Assembly (NCBI RefSeq): GCF_026627925.1
Contig: NZ_JAPNLE010000009.1
Span: 1,736,001-1,800,000 of the forward strand
Direction of reading: 5' to 3'
Length of the DNA: 64,000 bases
DNA from: Cupriavidus sp. D39
Lineage (GTDB): Bacteria > Pseudomonadota > Gammaproteobacteria > Burkholderiales > Burkholderiaceae
The notes beneath the pieces were generated by a model. It had not been told where the DNA came from, made no database searches, and was given only the letters and a program-made list of their open reading frames with translations. The position numbers were made by a program, and so were the translations under genes. Of the stretch, positions 16,355-27,701 are shown one piece after another (within the stretch, counting starts at the first letter, position 1; every line of letters starts with the position of its first letter).

Positions 16355-19261
16355 GCGCGGCCCCCGATCCCCGGTGGCAACGCCGTGCTTTCCCAGAAGC
16401 CCTTGCGGCACAGGCCGCGGGCGGTGCAGTAGGTGCATGCGCCGGCGTCCCCGAAGGCCGGCAGCGGCGCGTCCTGGCGCAGGCGCATCACGTCGCTGCG
16501 CAGTTGTTGTTCGAGCCACGCCACCGCGGCGTCGAAGTCAGGCAGGCTCACTTCGCGCTGGGGTGCCGGCGGGCCGTCCTTCGCGCCTTCGAGCGCCACC
16601 CAACTGCCACCGGCGACGTCGGCGCGCAGCAATCCATAAAACGGCAACTGGCAATCCTCTTCCACGTCCCCCACCTTGCGCTTGAGGCGCAGCACGGTCT
16701 GGGTCTTGTAATCGAGCACCGCGCGGCTGCCGTCGCGCGCGCGATCGAGCCGGTCGATGCGGCCGTTGACGCGCAGCGGCTGGCCGTCGGGCATGGGCAG
16801 GTCGACGGTGGCATCGAGCTCGCCATCGTCCCAGAACCAGCCCTGCGCTTCGCGCTCGGCCTGCCATGCCACGTAGGAGGGCAGCACCTCGCACCAGCGG
16901 CGGTAGTAACCGATGGCGTTGCCGTCTTCCTTCATCAGCGCGCCGAACTCGTGATCGGAAATCTCGCGCAGGCGCGCCAGGCGAGCGTCCTCCCGGCGCA
17001 AGCCGTCCTGCGACGCTTCGCGGTGGTAACGCAGCAGCACGCGGTGCAGCAGCTCGCCGATATCGCGTTTTTCCAGGTCATCGCTGACGACTTCCAGCCC
17101 CGCCAGCCCGAGCATGCGGCCGGCGAAGAACTGGTAGGGACAGCGGCGCAGCATGTTGTACGCCTGCGCGCTCCAGCGCGCGGGCACCAGCTCCGATGCC
17201 GCGGGCGCGGGCATGCCGCCCACCTCGGCGAAGGTCTCGTGCAGCACCGGCAGCGCGCTTGCCTCGATCGGCGCGCCCGCGCGCGAGCACAGCGCGCTGA
17301 GCCGCTCGATCCAGCCCGACACATGCTTGGGCTCGCCGCGCGCGCCAAGGCGCTGCCAGGTGAGCACCACGTCATCGTTGTTCAGCAAGACCTCGGCGAG
17401 GTCGCGCGCCTGCTGGGCGAAGCGCACCTCGCGGTCTTCCAGCGCGAGCTCGCGCCGCATCTGGTTGGAGAAAAACATCAGCTCGGCCGCGCTGGAGGGA
17501 GCTGCGTGTCGTCACAACCCACCACCACGACACCGTCGAAGCGGCGCATGCGCGCGCCGTTGAGCGGCAGGATGGTGATGCGCGCGGCGCCGCTGGCCGA
17601 GGGTTCCTTATAGGCAACCGACTCAAGCAAGGCTGACAGCATGGAGCGGAACTCACCGAGATCGAGCGTGGCGCCCGAGCCCGTCTCGTCCTGCGGCAGC
17701 TCGGCAAGGCGCGCCAGCGCGTCGAGCAACTGCATGCCGGCATCGTCGGCCGAAAGCGCCTCGCGCATGCCGAGCACATCGAGCGTGGCATCGAGGCGCT
17801 CCAGCCAGGTCGAGACCGGGTGCTGCGCATTGCCGCGCGGCCAGGCGCCGGCTTCGGCCGCAAGGTGCTGCACCAGTTCGCAAGCGGCCTGCCGGGCCGC
17901 GCGGCGGGCGTCTTGCTCCGTGTCGTCGCCGTTGCTATCGGCGCTAGCCTGGTCAGCCGCGTCAATCCGGAAGCGCTGCTGCAAGCGGCGCCAGCCACCG
18001 CTGATTCCGTCGCGCCGGATCTGCCGCTCGAGCGCGGCGATGGCCTCGCCCCGCAGCGGAAAACCGGGCAGGCAGAACGGGCTCTTGAGCAGGTCGAGCA
18101 GCGCCGAGGTATCGCCGTCCTGGTTGAGCAGGTCGAACCATCGCATCAGCGCAGCCGCAGCACGCGTGGTCGAGAGCTTCCAGCCGGTTTCGTCGCGCAC
18201 CGGCGCGCCGGCCCGCGCCAGCAAGGCGCGCGCGCGCCGCGCCACCACGCGGTCGTGCGCCACCAGCGCCACGTGGCGGCGGCCTTCGTTGAGCCACTGC
18301 ACGAGTTGCTCGGCGGCAGCGCCGGCCTCGTCCTCGAAGCGCGCGCTGCCGATCACGCGCACGCGCGGGCGCTGCGCCGGCAGGCCGCGCGGCGCGCGGC
18401 GCGCGGCGGCTTCGTTCGCGCCAGGCAGCCGCGCCTCAGGCCACAGCGCCAGCAAGGTGTCGTACCAGTCGTGCTCCCCTTCCCCCTCGCCCATGTCGGC
18501 ATCGAGACCGCTGCTCTGCGCCTGCGCGGACTGCGCAGTCCAGTCATAGCCGATGCGGATCACCGGCACGAGCTCGGCAGCCTGCCGCAGGAACGCTTCC
18601 TCGATCGGCTGGGGCGGCGTTGGCCCGAGCCAGATGACCGGGCCGTTCAGGTGCTGGGCCAGCCGGTGCAGCGTGCGGCGGCGCGCCGGCAGCGGATCGT
18701 CCGGTCCGGACAGGGCTTGCCAGAAGGCCATGACGATGCGCGCCTCCTCGCCAAGGAAGCGGGAGGACAGATGCGCGTAGGTCCGCTCCAGCGCGCCTTG
18801 CAGCAGGGCCGCGCGGTCGTCCCCATCGACATCTTCGTCGCGGATGGCGTCGTCGTCGAGCCAGCGCGCGCTCAGTTCGTCGCTGATGGTGAGCAGCGTC
18901 TGCGCCAGCCCCCATGCCGCGGCCTCGGTCTGAGCGCCAAATGCGCGCCGCAGCCAGTCCTGCGCGCGGATGGCCTGCTGCACGGCCAGCAGCCGCGCCG
19001 CATGGCTGCGCACCGGGATCGGGTCGGGCGGCAGGTCGAGCAGCCAGTGGCCAATGGTGACGACGCGTGGCAGCAGCCGCGGCTTGCCGGCCGCGCGCGC
19101 GGCGGCATCCAGCGCCTGGCGCACGCCGAGGATCTGCGCAGCGGTGGGCACCACCACATGCGCGGCGGCTTGCTGCTCCCGCAATGGTCGAGGAAATACC
19201 AGGCCGCGGCGGCGGCCTGCGCAAGGAAGTCGGGGCCGGGACGAAATTGCAGCGAGGTCAT
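16351..19261 (-). CDS. addB: AddB-type helicase-nuclease subunit
   Basis: Partner of AddA, with an inactive helicase-like core and an iron-sulfur nuclease domain. The expected length is about 970 residues. The C-terminal half shows Arg-Arg-Cys-Pro-Tyr-Gln-Phe-Phe, later Val-Leu-Asp-Tyr-Lys-Thr, and a final Cys-Thr-Tyr-Cys ... Cys cluster. Together these give the four-cysteine Fe-S nuclease layout and the catalytic Asp ... Lys pair. Start chosen at ATG 19261 (Met-Thr-Ser-Leu-Gln-Phe). One missing base at 19178-19180 and one at 17497-17499, both in short C or G runs, split the frame; adding a base at each gives one continuous AddB. It is directly upstream of addA. Confidence 0.85.
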
Positions 19262-19379
19262 GAAGCGAGAGTGACGGCCGGATCGGATGCCATGGCAAGA
19301 AAGCGCGCGGCGGTCAGCGCGCGCAGCCGGGCATCGCGCATCGGGATGCGCGAAAAGCGCGGGAATACCCGGAGAGCGT

Positions 19380-19646
19380 TCAGTGGCTGCCGCCTTCAAG
19401 GCGCGTGCGGATTTCGCGCGCGGTCTCCAGCAAGCCCTGGTAGCCGGAGCGCGCGTGCTCGGGGAGGTCGGGGTCGCCTATCAGCGCACCCAGGGTCTCG
19501 ATGACGCTGTACAGGAGGCCCTTGGCCGCGCCGCCGGCAATGCTCTCCTGTTCGACCGCGGCATTGATGTGATCCAGCGCGTCGCTCAAGTGTTCCACTT
19601 CGGGAGGCTGCTGCGGATCCGGCTTGGAAGGGGTGTCTGGCGTCAT
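19380..19646 (-). CDS. Small conserved-looking helical protein, 88 residues
   Basis: Function unknown. It starts with a Pro- and Asp-rich tail, then forms two or three amphipathic helices with many Ala, Glu and Leu (residues about 18-85) and ends in Gly-Gly-Ser-His. ATG at 19646 is chosen because the longer open frame upstream has no homology-like character. It has the same direction as addB-addA, 118 bases upstream of addB, and may be the first gene of that operon. No signal peptide, membrane helix or catalytic motif is seen. Confidence 0.6.
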   Translation of the reverse strand: MTPDTPSKPDPQQPPEVEHLSDALDHINAAVEQESIAGGAAKGLLYSVIETLGALIGDPDLPEHARSGYQGLLETAREIRTRLEGGSH

Positions 19647-20176
19647 GGTCTGTAGCCTTGTCTGTTGCGCGGGAAGGCGCCGGGCGCGAGGCCGGGCGCA
19701 TGATTCTATTCTACGCGTCCGGTGGCGCCGCGCGACCTTTGCATCGCATGGGATTGCGCTTGCGCAAGGCCGGCGCACCGGGTCTCCAGACACAAGGAAC
19801 GTTAGCGATAAGTCACACGCCAGGCGCCTGGCGGCGAGCCTCGACGCACCTCCCGATTGATAAAAGCTCTTGCGCCGATTAATACAATCATCCCACCAGG
19901 CTTGGCTTCGCGGGCAGAATTGCACTACACGCCGCCGCACCGGCCGGTCTTATCACCGCGTACGGCAGCGCACCGTAAGGTTGGCGGGCAAGGTATTGAA
20001 TTCCCATCAACTGGTAACATATCAGCAGCATCCCGCCTATCTTGGCTGTCCCGTCGCTCGGGCCGGCCTGCACCGGGTGAGGCGCCTGCCTACGGGTATG
20101 CGCAAACTCGTGTAATGTAGCGGTTCGGCAAATCCCGCCTTCAAATTAAACTGAGCGAAACCAGAGGTTTTCCGCC
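19647..20176. other. Intergenic region between divergent units
   Basis: About 530 bases with no supported gene. It must hold the promoters for the leftward 19380 gene and the rightward trxA. Candidate AT-rich elements occur near 19870-19885, but none is a convincing match. Confidence 0.5.
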
Positions 20177-20503
20177 ATGAGTGAACAAATCAAGTATGTG
20201 AGCGACGCCTCCTTTGACGCTGACGTGCTCCAGTCAGACAAGCCCGTCCTGCTCGATTTCTGGGCAGAATGGTGCGGTCCGTGCAAAATGATCGCCCCGA
20301 TCCTGGACGAAGTGGCCAAGGACTACGGCGACAAGCTGCAGATCGCAAAGATCAACGTCGATGAGAACCAGCAAGTGCCGGCCAAGTTCGGCATCCGCGG
20401 CATCCCCACGCTGATCCTGTTCAAGAATGGCGCGGTTGCCGCGCAAAAGGTCGGCGCGCTGTCCAAGTCGCAACTGACCGCGTTCCTCGACGGCAATCTG
20501 TAA
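20177..20503 (+). CDS. trxA: Thioredoxin 1
   Basis: Cytoplasmic dithiol carrier that reduces disulfides in ribonucleotide reductase, methionine sulfoxide reductase and other enzymes. 108 residues is the standard length. The Trp-Cys-Gly-Pro-Cys-Lys active site has Cys33 and Cys36, with Asp27 behind it and the cis-proline in Gly-Ile-Pro-Thr near 75-78. ATG follows an AGAGGTTTT segment with modest ribosome-site character. It is followed after 188 bases by rho, an order common in beta- and gammaproteobacteria. Confidence 0.98.
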   Translation: MSEQIKYVSDASFDADVLQSDKPVLLDFWAEWCGPCKMIAPILDEVAKDYGDKLQIAKINVDENQQVPAKFGIRGIPTLILFKNGAVAAQKVGALSKSQLTAFLDGNL

Positions 20504-20691
20504 GACGCTTGCCCGGGGCGCGGCGCCTTCAGGTGCCCCCCGGTGTAGCCACAATCCGACGTGCGTGCGCCTTCCCTGGCGCACCGTCCGGATTGTGCTA
20601 AGATGGCATCAACAACTTCCCCGAGCGTTCGCTCATTTCCTCCCCCTTCCTTTAGGTCCAGCCCGTCCGGGCGCCTCTGTACCCCTCGTCT

Positions 20692-21954
20692 ATGCACCTG
20701 ACAGAACTCAAATCGCTTCACGTGTCTGCGCTTCTCGAAATGGCCGCGACCCTCGAGATCGACAACGCACAACGGATGCGCAAACAGGAGCTGATGTTTG
20801 CGATCCTGAAGAAGCGCGCCAAGCTGGGCGAAATCATCTTTGGTGACGGCACCCTGGAAGTCCTGCCGGACGGCTTCGGCTTCCTGCGCTCGCCCGAGAC
20901 CTCCTACCTGGCAAGCACGGACGACATCTACATCAGCCCTTCGCAGATCCGCCGCTTCAACCTGCATACCGGCGACACGATCGAGGGCGAAGTACGGACC
21001 CCCAAGGACGGCGAGCGCTATTTCGCGCTGGTGAAGGTGGACAAGGTCAACGGTCAAGCGCCTGAAGCGGTGAAGAACCGCATCATGTTCGAAAACCTGA
21101 CGCCGCTGCACCCGAACCGGCCGCTGACGCTGGAGCGCGAAATCCGCGCCGAGGAAAACATCACCGGCCGGATCATCGACATGATCGCGCCGATCGGCCG
21201 TGGCCAGCGCGCCCTGCTGGTGTCCTCGCCCAAGTCCGGCAAGACCGTGATGCTGCAGCACATCGCCCACGCGATTGCGAACAACCATCCGGAAGCGGAC
21301 CTGTTCGTGCTGCTGATCGACGAGCGCCCGGAAGAAGTGACCGAAATGATGCGCTCGGTGCGCGGTGAAGTGGTGGCGTCGACCTTCGACGAACCCGCCA
21401 TCCGCCACGTGCAGGTCGCTGAAATGGTGATCGAAAAGGCCAAGCGCCTGGTCGAACTCAAGCGCGACGTGGTGATCCTGCTGGACTCGATCACCCGCCT
21501 GGCACGTGCCTACAACACGGTGGTGCCGGCCTCGGGCAAGGTGCTGACCGGTGGTGTGGACGCCAACGCCCTGCAACGCCCCAAGCGCTTCTTCGGCGCT
21601 GCGCGTAACCTGGAAGAAGGCGGCTCGCTGACCATCATCGCCACCGCGCTGATCGAAACCGGCAGCCGCATGGACGACGTGATCTACGAAGAGTTCAAGG
21701 GCACCGGCAACATGGAAGTGCACCTGGAACGCCGCCTGGCGGAAAAGCGCGTCTATCCGTCGATCAACCTGAACAAGTCCGGCACGCGCCGCGAAGAACT
21801 GCTGATCAAGCCGGAAATCCTGCAAAAGGTCTGGGTGCTGCGGAAGTTCATCTCGGACATGGACGAAGTGCAGGCCATGGAGTTCATCCTCGACAAGATG
21901 AAGGCGACCAAGAACAACGCCGAGTTTTTCGATATGATGCGCAGAGGCGGCTGA
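20692..21954 (+). CDS. rho: Transcription termination factor Rho
   Basis: Hexameric RNA-dependent ATPase that releases transcripts. 420 residues is full length. The N-terminal RNA-binding domain contains Asp-Gly-Phe-Gly-Phe-Leu-Arg (60-66). The ATPase has Walker A Ser-Pro-Lys-Ser-Gly-Lys-Thr (179-185), Walker B Val-Ile-Leu-Leu-Asp-Ser near 260-265, and the Q- and R-loop region with Gly-Gly-Val-Asp-Ala-Asn. ATG at 20692 starts the conserved Met-His-Leu-Thr-Glu-Leu-Lys. A strong hairpin terminator follows at 22005-22028. The 188-base leader after trxA could hold the autoregulatory attenuator known for rho, though no specific site was identified. Confidence 0.98.
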   Translation: MHLTELKSLHVSALLEMAATLEIDNAQRMRKQELMFAILKKRAKLGEIIFGDGTLEVLPDGFGFLRSPETSYLASTDDIYISPSQIRRFNLHTGDTIEGEVRTPKDGERYFALVKVDKVNGQAPEAVKNRIMFENLTPLHPNRPLTLEREIRAEENITGRIIDMIAPIGRGQRALLVSSPKSGKTVMLQHIAHAIANNHPEADLFVLLIDERPEEVTEMMRSVRGEVVASTFDEPAIRHVQVAEMVIEKAKRLVELKRDVVILLDSITRLARAYNTVVPASGKVLTGGVDANALQRPKRFFGAARNLEEGGSLTIIATALIETGSRMDDVIYEEFKGTGNMEVHLERRLAEKRVYPSINLNKSGTRREELLIKPEILQKVWVLRKFISDMDEVQAMEFILDKMKATKNNAEFFDMMRRGG

Positions 21955-22004
21955 TCGTTCGCTATGCCGCGCGCTGCGGTTCGCGCGCTGGCACTGCACT
22001 GGAA

Positions 22005-22028
22005 GGGCGTGCCTCGGCGCGCCCTTTT
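22005..22028 (+). terminator. Rho-independent terminator after rho
   Basis: Eight-pair stem GGGCGTGC (22005-22012) / GCGCGCCC (22017-22024), loop CTCG, then TTTT. Confidence 0.8.
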
Positions 22029-22058
22029 GCATTTCCGCCCTGTGCCTTCAGGAGTCCC

Positions 22059-22913
22059 ATGTTCGGCCGACTGAGCCACTTCCTGCGTGCGCGCTCGCGC
22101 GTGCGCAAACTCGAGCACTACGCGATCCCCGATGCGCTGTGGACGCACACGGTGGCGATGCTGCCGTTTGTGCAGCGCTATGGCGACGCCGATCTCGCCG
22201 CCCTGCGCGAGCTCGCCACGCTGTTCATTGCCGACAAGGAATACTCGACCGCGCATGACCTGCCGCTCACCGACGACATGGTGGCCAGCGTGGCGCTGCA
22301 GGCCTGCGTGCCCATCCTCAAGCTGGGCATCGAGTGGTACCGCGGCTGGCGCGGCATCGTGCTCTATCCCGGTGAATTTGTCATCCGCCGTACCGTCGAG
22401 GACGAGATCGGCCTGGTGCACGGCGTGGTCGAGGAAGCCAGCGGCGAAGCCTGGGAACATGGGCCGGTCATCCTCTCCTGGCCCGATGTGCAGACGCCCG
22501 GCGCCGGACTGAATGCGCGCCACGCCCACCACCCCGACGACACCTACAACGTGGTCATCCACGAGTTCGCCCACAAGCTCGACATGCTCGACGGCGAACC
22601 GGACGGCGTGCCGCCCTTCTCGCGCGTGCTCCATCCGGGCATCGACCGCGAACAATGGGCCGAGACCTTCCTCACCGAATACGACCGCTTCGCCGACGCA
22701 TGCGAGCAGCAGTCCGACCATGCCTGGGACCATCCGGAACGGCTGCCGCCGGCGCTGCGGGTGATCGACCCGTATGGCTGCGAGGCGCCGAGCGAGTTCT
22801 TCGCGGTGGCCTCGGAGACCTTCTTTGTCGAGCCGGCTGGCCTGCGCCGGCACTGGCCGGTCCTCTATGACTCGCTCGCGGCGTTCTACCGTCAGGACCC
22901 GGCCTCGATGTGA
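22059..22913 (+). CDS. mtfA: MtfA-type zinc metallopeptidase (M90 family)
   Basis: A soluble gluzincin-like peptidase. In E. coli MtfA binds the repressor Mlc and so affects glucose uptake, but that partner need not exist here. 284 residues, typical length. The zinc site is His-Glu-Phe-Ala-His (168-172) in the context Asn-Val-Val-Ile-His-Glu-Phe-Ala-His-Lys-Leu-Asp, and the third ligand region is Ser-Glu-Phe-Phe-Ala-Val-Ala-Ser-Glu near 245-255. The gene has its own start behind an AGGAG ribosome site, 104 bases after rho and beyond its terminator. Confidence 0.9.
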   Translation: MFGRLSHFLRARSRVRKLEHYAIPDALWTHTVAMLPFVQRYGDADLAALRELATLFIADKEYSTAHDLPLTDDMVASVALQACVPILKLGIEWYRGWRGIVLYPGEFVIRRTVEDEIGLVHGVVEEASGEAWEHGPVILSWPDVQTPGAGLNARHAHHPDDTYNVVIHEFAHKLDMLDGEPDGVPPFSRVLHPGIDREQWAETFLTEYDRFADACEQQSDHAWDHPERLPPALRVIDPYGCEAPSEFFAVASETFFVEPAGLRRHWPVLYDSLAAFYRQDPASM

Positions 22914-23162
22914 TCGAAGATCGATATTTCGGCGCCTTCGCCCGCCCTGCGCATCGCGCACTCAAAACTTGCCCAGCATTTTGTTTTTCTGCGATAATCC
23001 TGGATTGTCCGTTATCGGCAAGTGGTTCGTTCGCCACAACGCTGCCAGCGCAATCGGTGCAATCAGCGCATCCAGCTTTTGGCGCTCTTGGCGCTTTTAG
23101 TCTTGGCAGCGGCAGCAGCACGGCAAACAACGGACTGGCTACCCAACCTGAAAGGAAACACC

Positions 23163-23426
23163 ATGAAAGAAGGCATTCACCCGAATTATCGCGAAGTCGT
23201 ATTCCTCGACGTGTCGAACGACTTCAGCTTCGTGACCCGCTCGACCATCCAGACGCGCGACACGATCACCCGCGACGGCAAGGAATACCCCCTGGCCAAG
23301 ATCGAAGTTTCGTCGGAATCGCACCCGTTCTACACCGGCACCCAGAAGATCATGGACACGGCCGGCCGCGTCGAGAAGTTCCGCCAGAAGTTCGGCAGCA
23401 AGCTGAACAAGCTCACCGCGAAGTAA
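23163..23426 (+). CDS. rpmE2: 50S ribosomal protein L31 type B
   Basis: 87 residues beginning Met-Lys-Glu-Gly-Ile-His-Pro-Asn-Tyr, the standard start of the type B protein. The zinc-binding cysteines of type A L31 are absent; such paralogues replace the zinc form when zinc is scarce. ATG at 23163 follows GAAAGGAAACACC, a good ribosome site; an in-frame upstream extension is not conserved in character. A very strong terminator follows at 23488-23521, so the gene is monocistronic. Confidence 0.95.
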   Translation: MKEGIHPNYREVVFLDVSNDFSFVTRSTIQTRDTITRDGKEYPLAKIEVSSESHPFYTGTQKIMDTAGRVEKFRQKFGSKLNKLTAK

Positions 23427-23487
23427 TTCGCCGCGAGCCCGCTCGCTGCATGGCCTCGGACAAGATGCTCCGGCGCCGCGCACCCAA

Positions 23488-23521
23488 GCAAAGAGGCAGC
23501 ATCGGCTGCCTCTTTGCTTTT
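23488..23521 (+). terminator. Rho-independent terminator after rpmE2
   Basis: A 13-pair stem: GCAAAGAGGCAGC (23488-23500) with GCTGCCTCTTTGC (23505-23517), loop ATCG, then TTTTG. Confidence 0.9.
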
Positions 23522-23611
23522 GCAGCCTCCGCTGGATCGGCACCAACCGGCGCCGCCGGACGCAGGTAACCGGAAGCGCCCGCCCCGGCCGCCCCCAAGC
23601 CCCACCAATCA

Positions 23612-25398
23612 ATGAGCGCAGCCAAGACTTCCCGTGTCCACCTGACCGCAGCCGCCACCGGCACGCTTCCACGCGCGCTGTTGCTGGCCATCTGCATCAT
23701 CTATGGCCTGGCTGGCCTGTTCGGCCGCGATCCGTGGAAAAACGAGGATGCGGCCGGCTTCGGCGTGATGTGGCAACTTGCCACCGGAGGCACCCAGGAC
23801 TGGCTGATGCCCAATATCGTGGGCCGCCCTTACGGCGAAGACGGCCCGCTGGTGTTCTGGGTTGGCGCCCTGATGATCCGGCTGTTTGGCGGCTGGCTCG
23901 GCGCGCCGGACGCGTCGCGCATCGCCACCGCACTCTTTTACTTTGGCACCTGCGCGCTGATCTGGTACGCGACCTACCTGCTCGGCCGGCGCGCCGAGGT
24001 GCAGCCTTTCGCCTATGTCTTCGGCGGCCAGCCCAACGCGCGCGACTACGGCCGCACGCTGGCCGACGGCGCCCTGCTGATTTTCCTGGCCTGCGTGGGC
24101 CTGGCCATGCGCGGCCACGAAACCACGCCGCAGGTGGGCCAGGTCTGCTTTGTCGCCATGAGCCTGTATGGCATGGTGCGCAGCCTGGACAAGCCAATCC
24201 AGGGTGGCATCTGGCTGGGCGTCGGGCTGGGTGCGCTGACCCTGTCCAGCGGGCCGGTCATCCCGCTGGTGTTGCTGGGGTCGGTCATCATCTGCGGCCT
24301 GGCCTGCAAGCCCTGCCCTTGCCGCGCGTCTTGCTCGCGAGCGTACCGCTGGCGCTGGCGCTGGTGGCAGCCTGGATGGCCGCCGCCTACTTGGGCGCGA
24401 CCGACCACAACGACGCCGTGACCTTTATCCGCGAGTGGTCGCGCTACGATCGCCGCACCTACGGCGCACCGAACGCCACCGCGCTCAACTTCATCGCACG
24501 CAACCTGCTGCTGTTTACCTGGCCGGTGTGGCCGATTGCCTGCTGGGCCTGGCTAAGCTGGTCGGGCATGCGCCGCGCGCCGCATGTGGCGCTGCCCCTG
24601 GCGATGCTGCTGCCGCCGCTGCTGCTGCTGTTCCTGCTGCGCTCGCCGGGCGACGTGCAGTTCATCCTGCTGCTGCCGCCGATGGCCGTGCTTGCCGCGT
24701 TCGGGTTGCCCACGCTCACGCGCGCCGCCATCAACGCGATCGACTGGTTCGCCCTGCTGTTCTTCACCATCTTCGGTGGCTTTGTCTGGTTCATGTGGAT
24801 CGCCAGGACGACGGGCCAGCCCCCGCGCATCGCCGCCAATATCTACCGCCTGCTGCCGGGCTTCCAGCAAGACTTCACCGTCAGCGCGATCATCTATGCG
24901 CTGCTGGTGACGGCAGCCTGGATCCTGATCGTGCGCTGGCGCCTGTCGCGCGCGCCCAAGCAGATCTGGCGCCCCGTGGTGATCTCGGCCGCGGGCACCA
25001 CGTTGATGTGGGTACTGGCAATGACGCTGTGGATGCCTTCGATCAACTACGGCAAGACCTATCGCGATGTGGCCCAGGCCGCCTCGATGGCGCTGCCCAC
25101 GGCTTATAACTGCGTGCAGCCGATTCGCATGGGCGACGCGCAGCTGGCCTCGTTTGCCTATTTCGGCCACATCCGCTTTGGCGGCCCGAACGACGGCTGC
25201 GACATCCTGCTGCGCCACGATCCCGTCGACTACGGCGAGCCCACCAGCATCTCGCATTTCGAATGGCGCCTGATCTGGGAAGGCCGACGCCCTTCCGACC
25301 GCGACGAGCGCTTCCGCATGTATCGCCTGGTCGATATGTCCCGGGTTGCGCCGCCCCGGCCCAGCCTGCCTGGGCGCCGGCTGCCGAGCCACCCCTGA
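23612..25398 (+). CDS. Membrane glycosyltransferase of the ArnT/PMT (GT39/GT83) type
   Basis: Transfers a sugar from a lipid carrier at the periplasmic face; the substrate is unknown here. About 595 residues are expected, with many transmembrane helices (for example near 20-38, 85-105, 145-165 and 200-235, and a cluster in the second half). The first loop has Arg-Asp-Pro-Trp-Lys-Asn-Glu-Asp-Ala-Ala, the acidic loop that holds the catalytic residue in this superfamily. The frame breaks at CCC 24311-24313; one added C joins Leu-Ala-Cys-Lys to Pro-Leu-Pro-Arg-Val-Leu-Leu, so a sequence error is likely. The MATE gene starts 24 bases downstream, suggesting an operon. Confidence 0.78.
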
Positions 25399-25422
25399 GG
25401 TGACTGCGCAGCGCCTGCCCGC

Positions 25423-26773
25423 ATGAACATGTTCCACGATATCCGCCGCATTTCCGTGCTGGCCGCGCCGGTCCTGGTCGGCCAGCTTGCGGTGATTGCC
25501 TTTGGCGTGATCGATACCATCATGGCCGGGCGGGCCTCGGCCATCGACCTGGCCGCCGTGGGGCTGGGCGGATCGATCTACGTCACGGTCTACATCAGCT
25601 TGATGGGCGTGCTGCAGGCGCTCGCCCCGATCGCTGGCCAGCTCCATGGCGCCGGGCGGGGGCGGAAATCGGCAGCGAGGTCAGGCAGGCCGCATGGCTG
25701 GGACTGGCGCTGGCGATCCCCGGCATGTTGCTGCTCTTGTTCCCCGGCCCACTGCTGGAGTTTGCCCAGGCACCGCCGGAGCTGGTCGAGAAGGCCACGC
25801 ACTACCTGCATATCCAGGCATTCGGCTTGCCGGCCGCACTTGGCTTTCGCATCTACTCCGCGCTCAACAACGCCTTGTCGCGCCCGGTCATGGTGACCGT
25901 GCTGCAACTCATCGGGCTGGTGGTGAAGATTCCGCTCAATGCCTGGTTTATCGACGGCGGCTTCGGCCTGGCGCCGATGGGCGGGCCGGGCTGCGCGCTG
26001 GCCTCCGCGCTGATCAGCTGGATCTGGTGCATCTCTGGCGTCCTGATCCTGCGGCGCAACGCGGCCTACCGCCCCCTGCAGATCTTTTCCAGCTGGGCAT
26101 GGCCGCAAGCGCGGCCGATCCGCGCGCTGCTGCGCCTGGGCGTGCCGATGGGGCTGACCTACCTGATCGAGATCACCTCGTTCACGCTGATGTCGATCTT
26201 CATCACGCGCATGGGCACCGTGGTGCTGGCTGGCCATCAGATCATCGCCAACCTCGGCGCGGTGGCCTACATGCTGCCGCTGTCGCTGGCGATCGCCACT
26301 TCCACGCTGGTCGCGCAGTCCATCGGCGGGCGCGACCAGGACGGCGCACGCCGCATCGCCCGGCGCGGCATCTGCCTGGCAGCAACGCTGGCGATCATGG
26401 TCGGCGGCCTGCTGTGGATCCTGCGAGAACCGCTGCTGCATGCCTACGCCAAGGATCCGGCAGTGGTACGCGCCGCCCTTCCTCTCATGTTGTTCATCGC
26501 CTTCTACCAGGCTTTCGACGCGGTACAGGTCATGACGGCGTTCATCCTGCGCGCCTACAAGATCGCACTGGTGCCTACCTTGATCTACGCGGTGTCCCTC
26601 TGGGGCGTCGGCCTGGGGGGCGGCTACGTGCTGGGCTTTGGCCTGATCGGCTCCCTGCCCGCCTTCACACGGGGGCCGCGGGGTTCTGGCTGGCTAACAG
26701 CATCAGCCTGGCCATCGCCGGCTCGCTGCTGGTGCGCTACTTCGTCACCGTCAGCCGGCGCCGCGCACGCTGA
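25423..26773 (+). CDS. MATE-family multidrug exporter (NorM-like)
   Basis: A Na+- or H+-driven exporter of cationic drugs in the inner membrane. About 450 residues with twelve predicted helices are expected. The start Met-Asn-Met-Phe-His-Asp-Ile-Arg-Arg ... Ala-Ala-Pro-Val-Leu-Val-Gly-Gln matches the family N-terminus, and Thr-Ile-Met-Ala-Gly-Arg in helix 2 is typical. Two G5 runs break the frame (25658-25662 and 26671-26675); one extra G at each yields continuous helices to the Arg-rich end. The preceding glycosyltransferase is in the same direction and close. Substrate is unknown. Confidence 0.85.
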
Positions 26774-26990
26774 ACAAGCCTGGAACGCGCGGCGGATGGA
26801 TTATCTCCGCTGCGACGAGGGCATATAGCAGGGCCATGGCGGACCGCCGCCGGCTACGACGCGATAATGCGTGCCTGGCCAGCAGGCGCGGGCGGACATA
26901 ATGCGCCGCGCCACCACCGTGCGCGCGCCGAATCAAATAGCGGGGATTATCGGAAACTGCCTGAGCGAATGCCGGACAGCAAAAGAAAAA

Positions 26991-27015
26991 ACCCGCATGG
27001 CATAACCATGCGGGT
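26991..27015 (-). terminator. Terminator of the tRNA operon
   Basis: Stem ACCCGCATGG / CCATGCGGGT with a 5-base loop. On the minus strand it is followed by TTTTTTC, so it ends the leftward tRNA transcript. The other side has a weaker T-rich tail and may also stop the MATE transcript. Confidence 0.8.
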
Positions 27016-27022
27016 TTAGTTT

Positions 27023-27099
27023 TGGCGGAGTGGACGGGACTCGAACCCGCGACCCCCGGCGTGACAGGCCGGTATTCTAACCAACTGAACTACCACTCC
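27023..27099 (-). tRNA. tRNA-Asp (GTC)
   Basis: A 77-base cloverleaf with acceptor GGAGTGG / CCACTCC, anticodon loop CTGTCAC (anticodon GTC), T-loop GTTCGAGTC and an encoded CCA. Last of three tRNAs in a leftward operon. Confidence 0.97.
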
Positions 27100-27167
27100 A
27101 TACTCTTACTTGCCATCGACAGCGATACTTTCGACGACAAACCGAACGTTTGGTTACGTTCGTTATT

Positions 27168-27243
27168 TGGCGTCCCCAAGGGGATTCGAACCCCTGTACT
27201 CACCGTGAAAGGGTGATGTCCTAGGCCTCTAGACGATGGGGAC
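27168..27243 (-). tRNA. tRNA-Glu (TTC)
   Basis: A 76-base cloverleaf beginning GTCCCCATCGTCTAGAGG, anticodon loop CTTTCAC (TTC), encoded CCA. The next gene downstream of this tRNA operon, on the same strand, is gltX, whose enzyme charges this tRNA. Confidence 0.97.
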
Positions 27244-27353
27244 AGAAACTCGTCTTGCGACTTATTTCGTCTGGCACCGCGAAGACCTGAATAATCAAAT
27301 CTTCACCGCACCTGGTAAGCCTCGATTTACTGCATTCGAAACTTCCGGCATTT

Positions 27354-27429
<76 letters not shown>

Positions 27430-27517
27430 ATGGTACTACGTTGCTGCCCACTGCTTTTTTACTACCACTGCGTTTCGCGTTTGTTTCTTCGTTTCAGCGA
27501 AGACAAGATTATATAAA

Positions 27518-27545
27518 CAACCTTGCTTTTTGCAACCCCTTTTTT
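27518..27545 (-). promoter_or_regulatory. Promoter of the tRNA-Ala/Glu/Asp operon
   Basis: On the minus strand TTGCAA (27540-27545) and TATAAT (27518-27523) are 16 bases apart, about 90 bases before tRNA-Ala. The surrounding 27430-27701 stretch is AT-rich and has no gene. Confidence 0.7.
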
Positions 27546-27701
27546 TAACTTTTTTCTGCGATCCGCATTACTGCGGGATTACTTCTTATCGCTTCCATCC
27601 GTTATGCCCGCTTGGTTTTTGTCCGCGCTGCAGGGAGAACGAGATTATGCTGAATTCCTGGCGGGAGCGCAAGCCCCCGCCAGGACTTTCTGCAAATTAT
27701 T

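Noticed and set aside
12731..19261. Reading the split addA and addB frames as decayed pseudogenes
   Set aside because: All five breaks are single-base changes in G/C runs, motifs on both sides are perfect, and no other damage is seen; sequence error is simpler.
20323..22032. A 569-residue open frame opposite trxA and rho
   Set aside because: It covers two unmistakable genes on the plus strand and has shadow-like composition.
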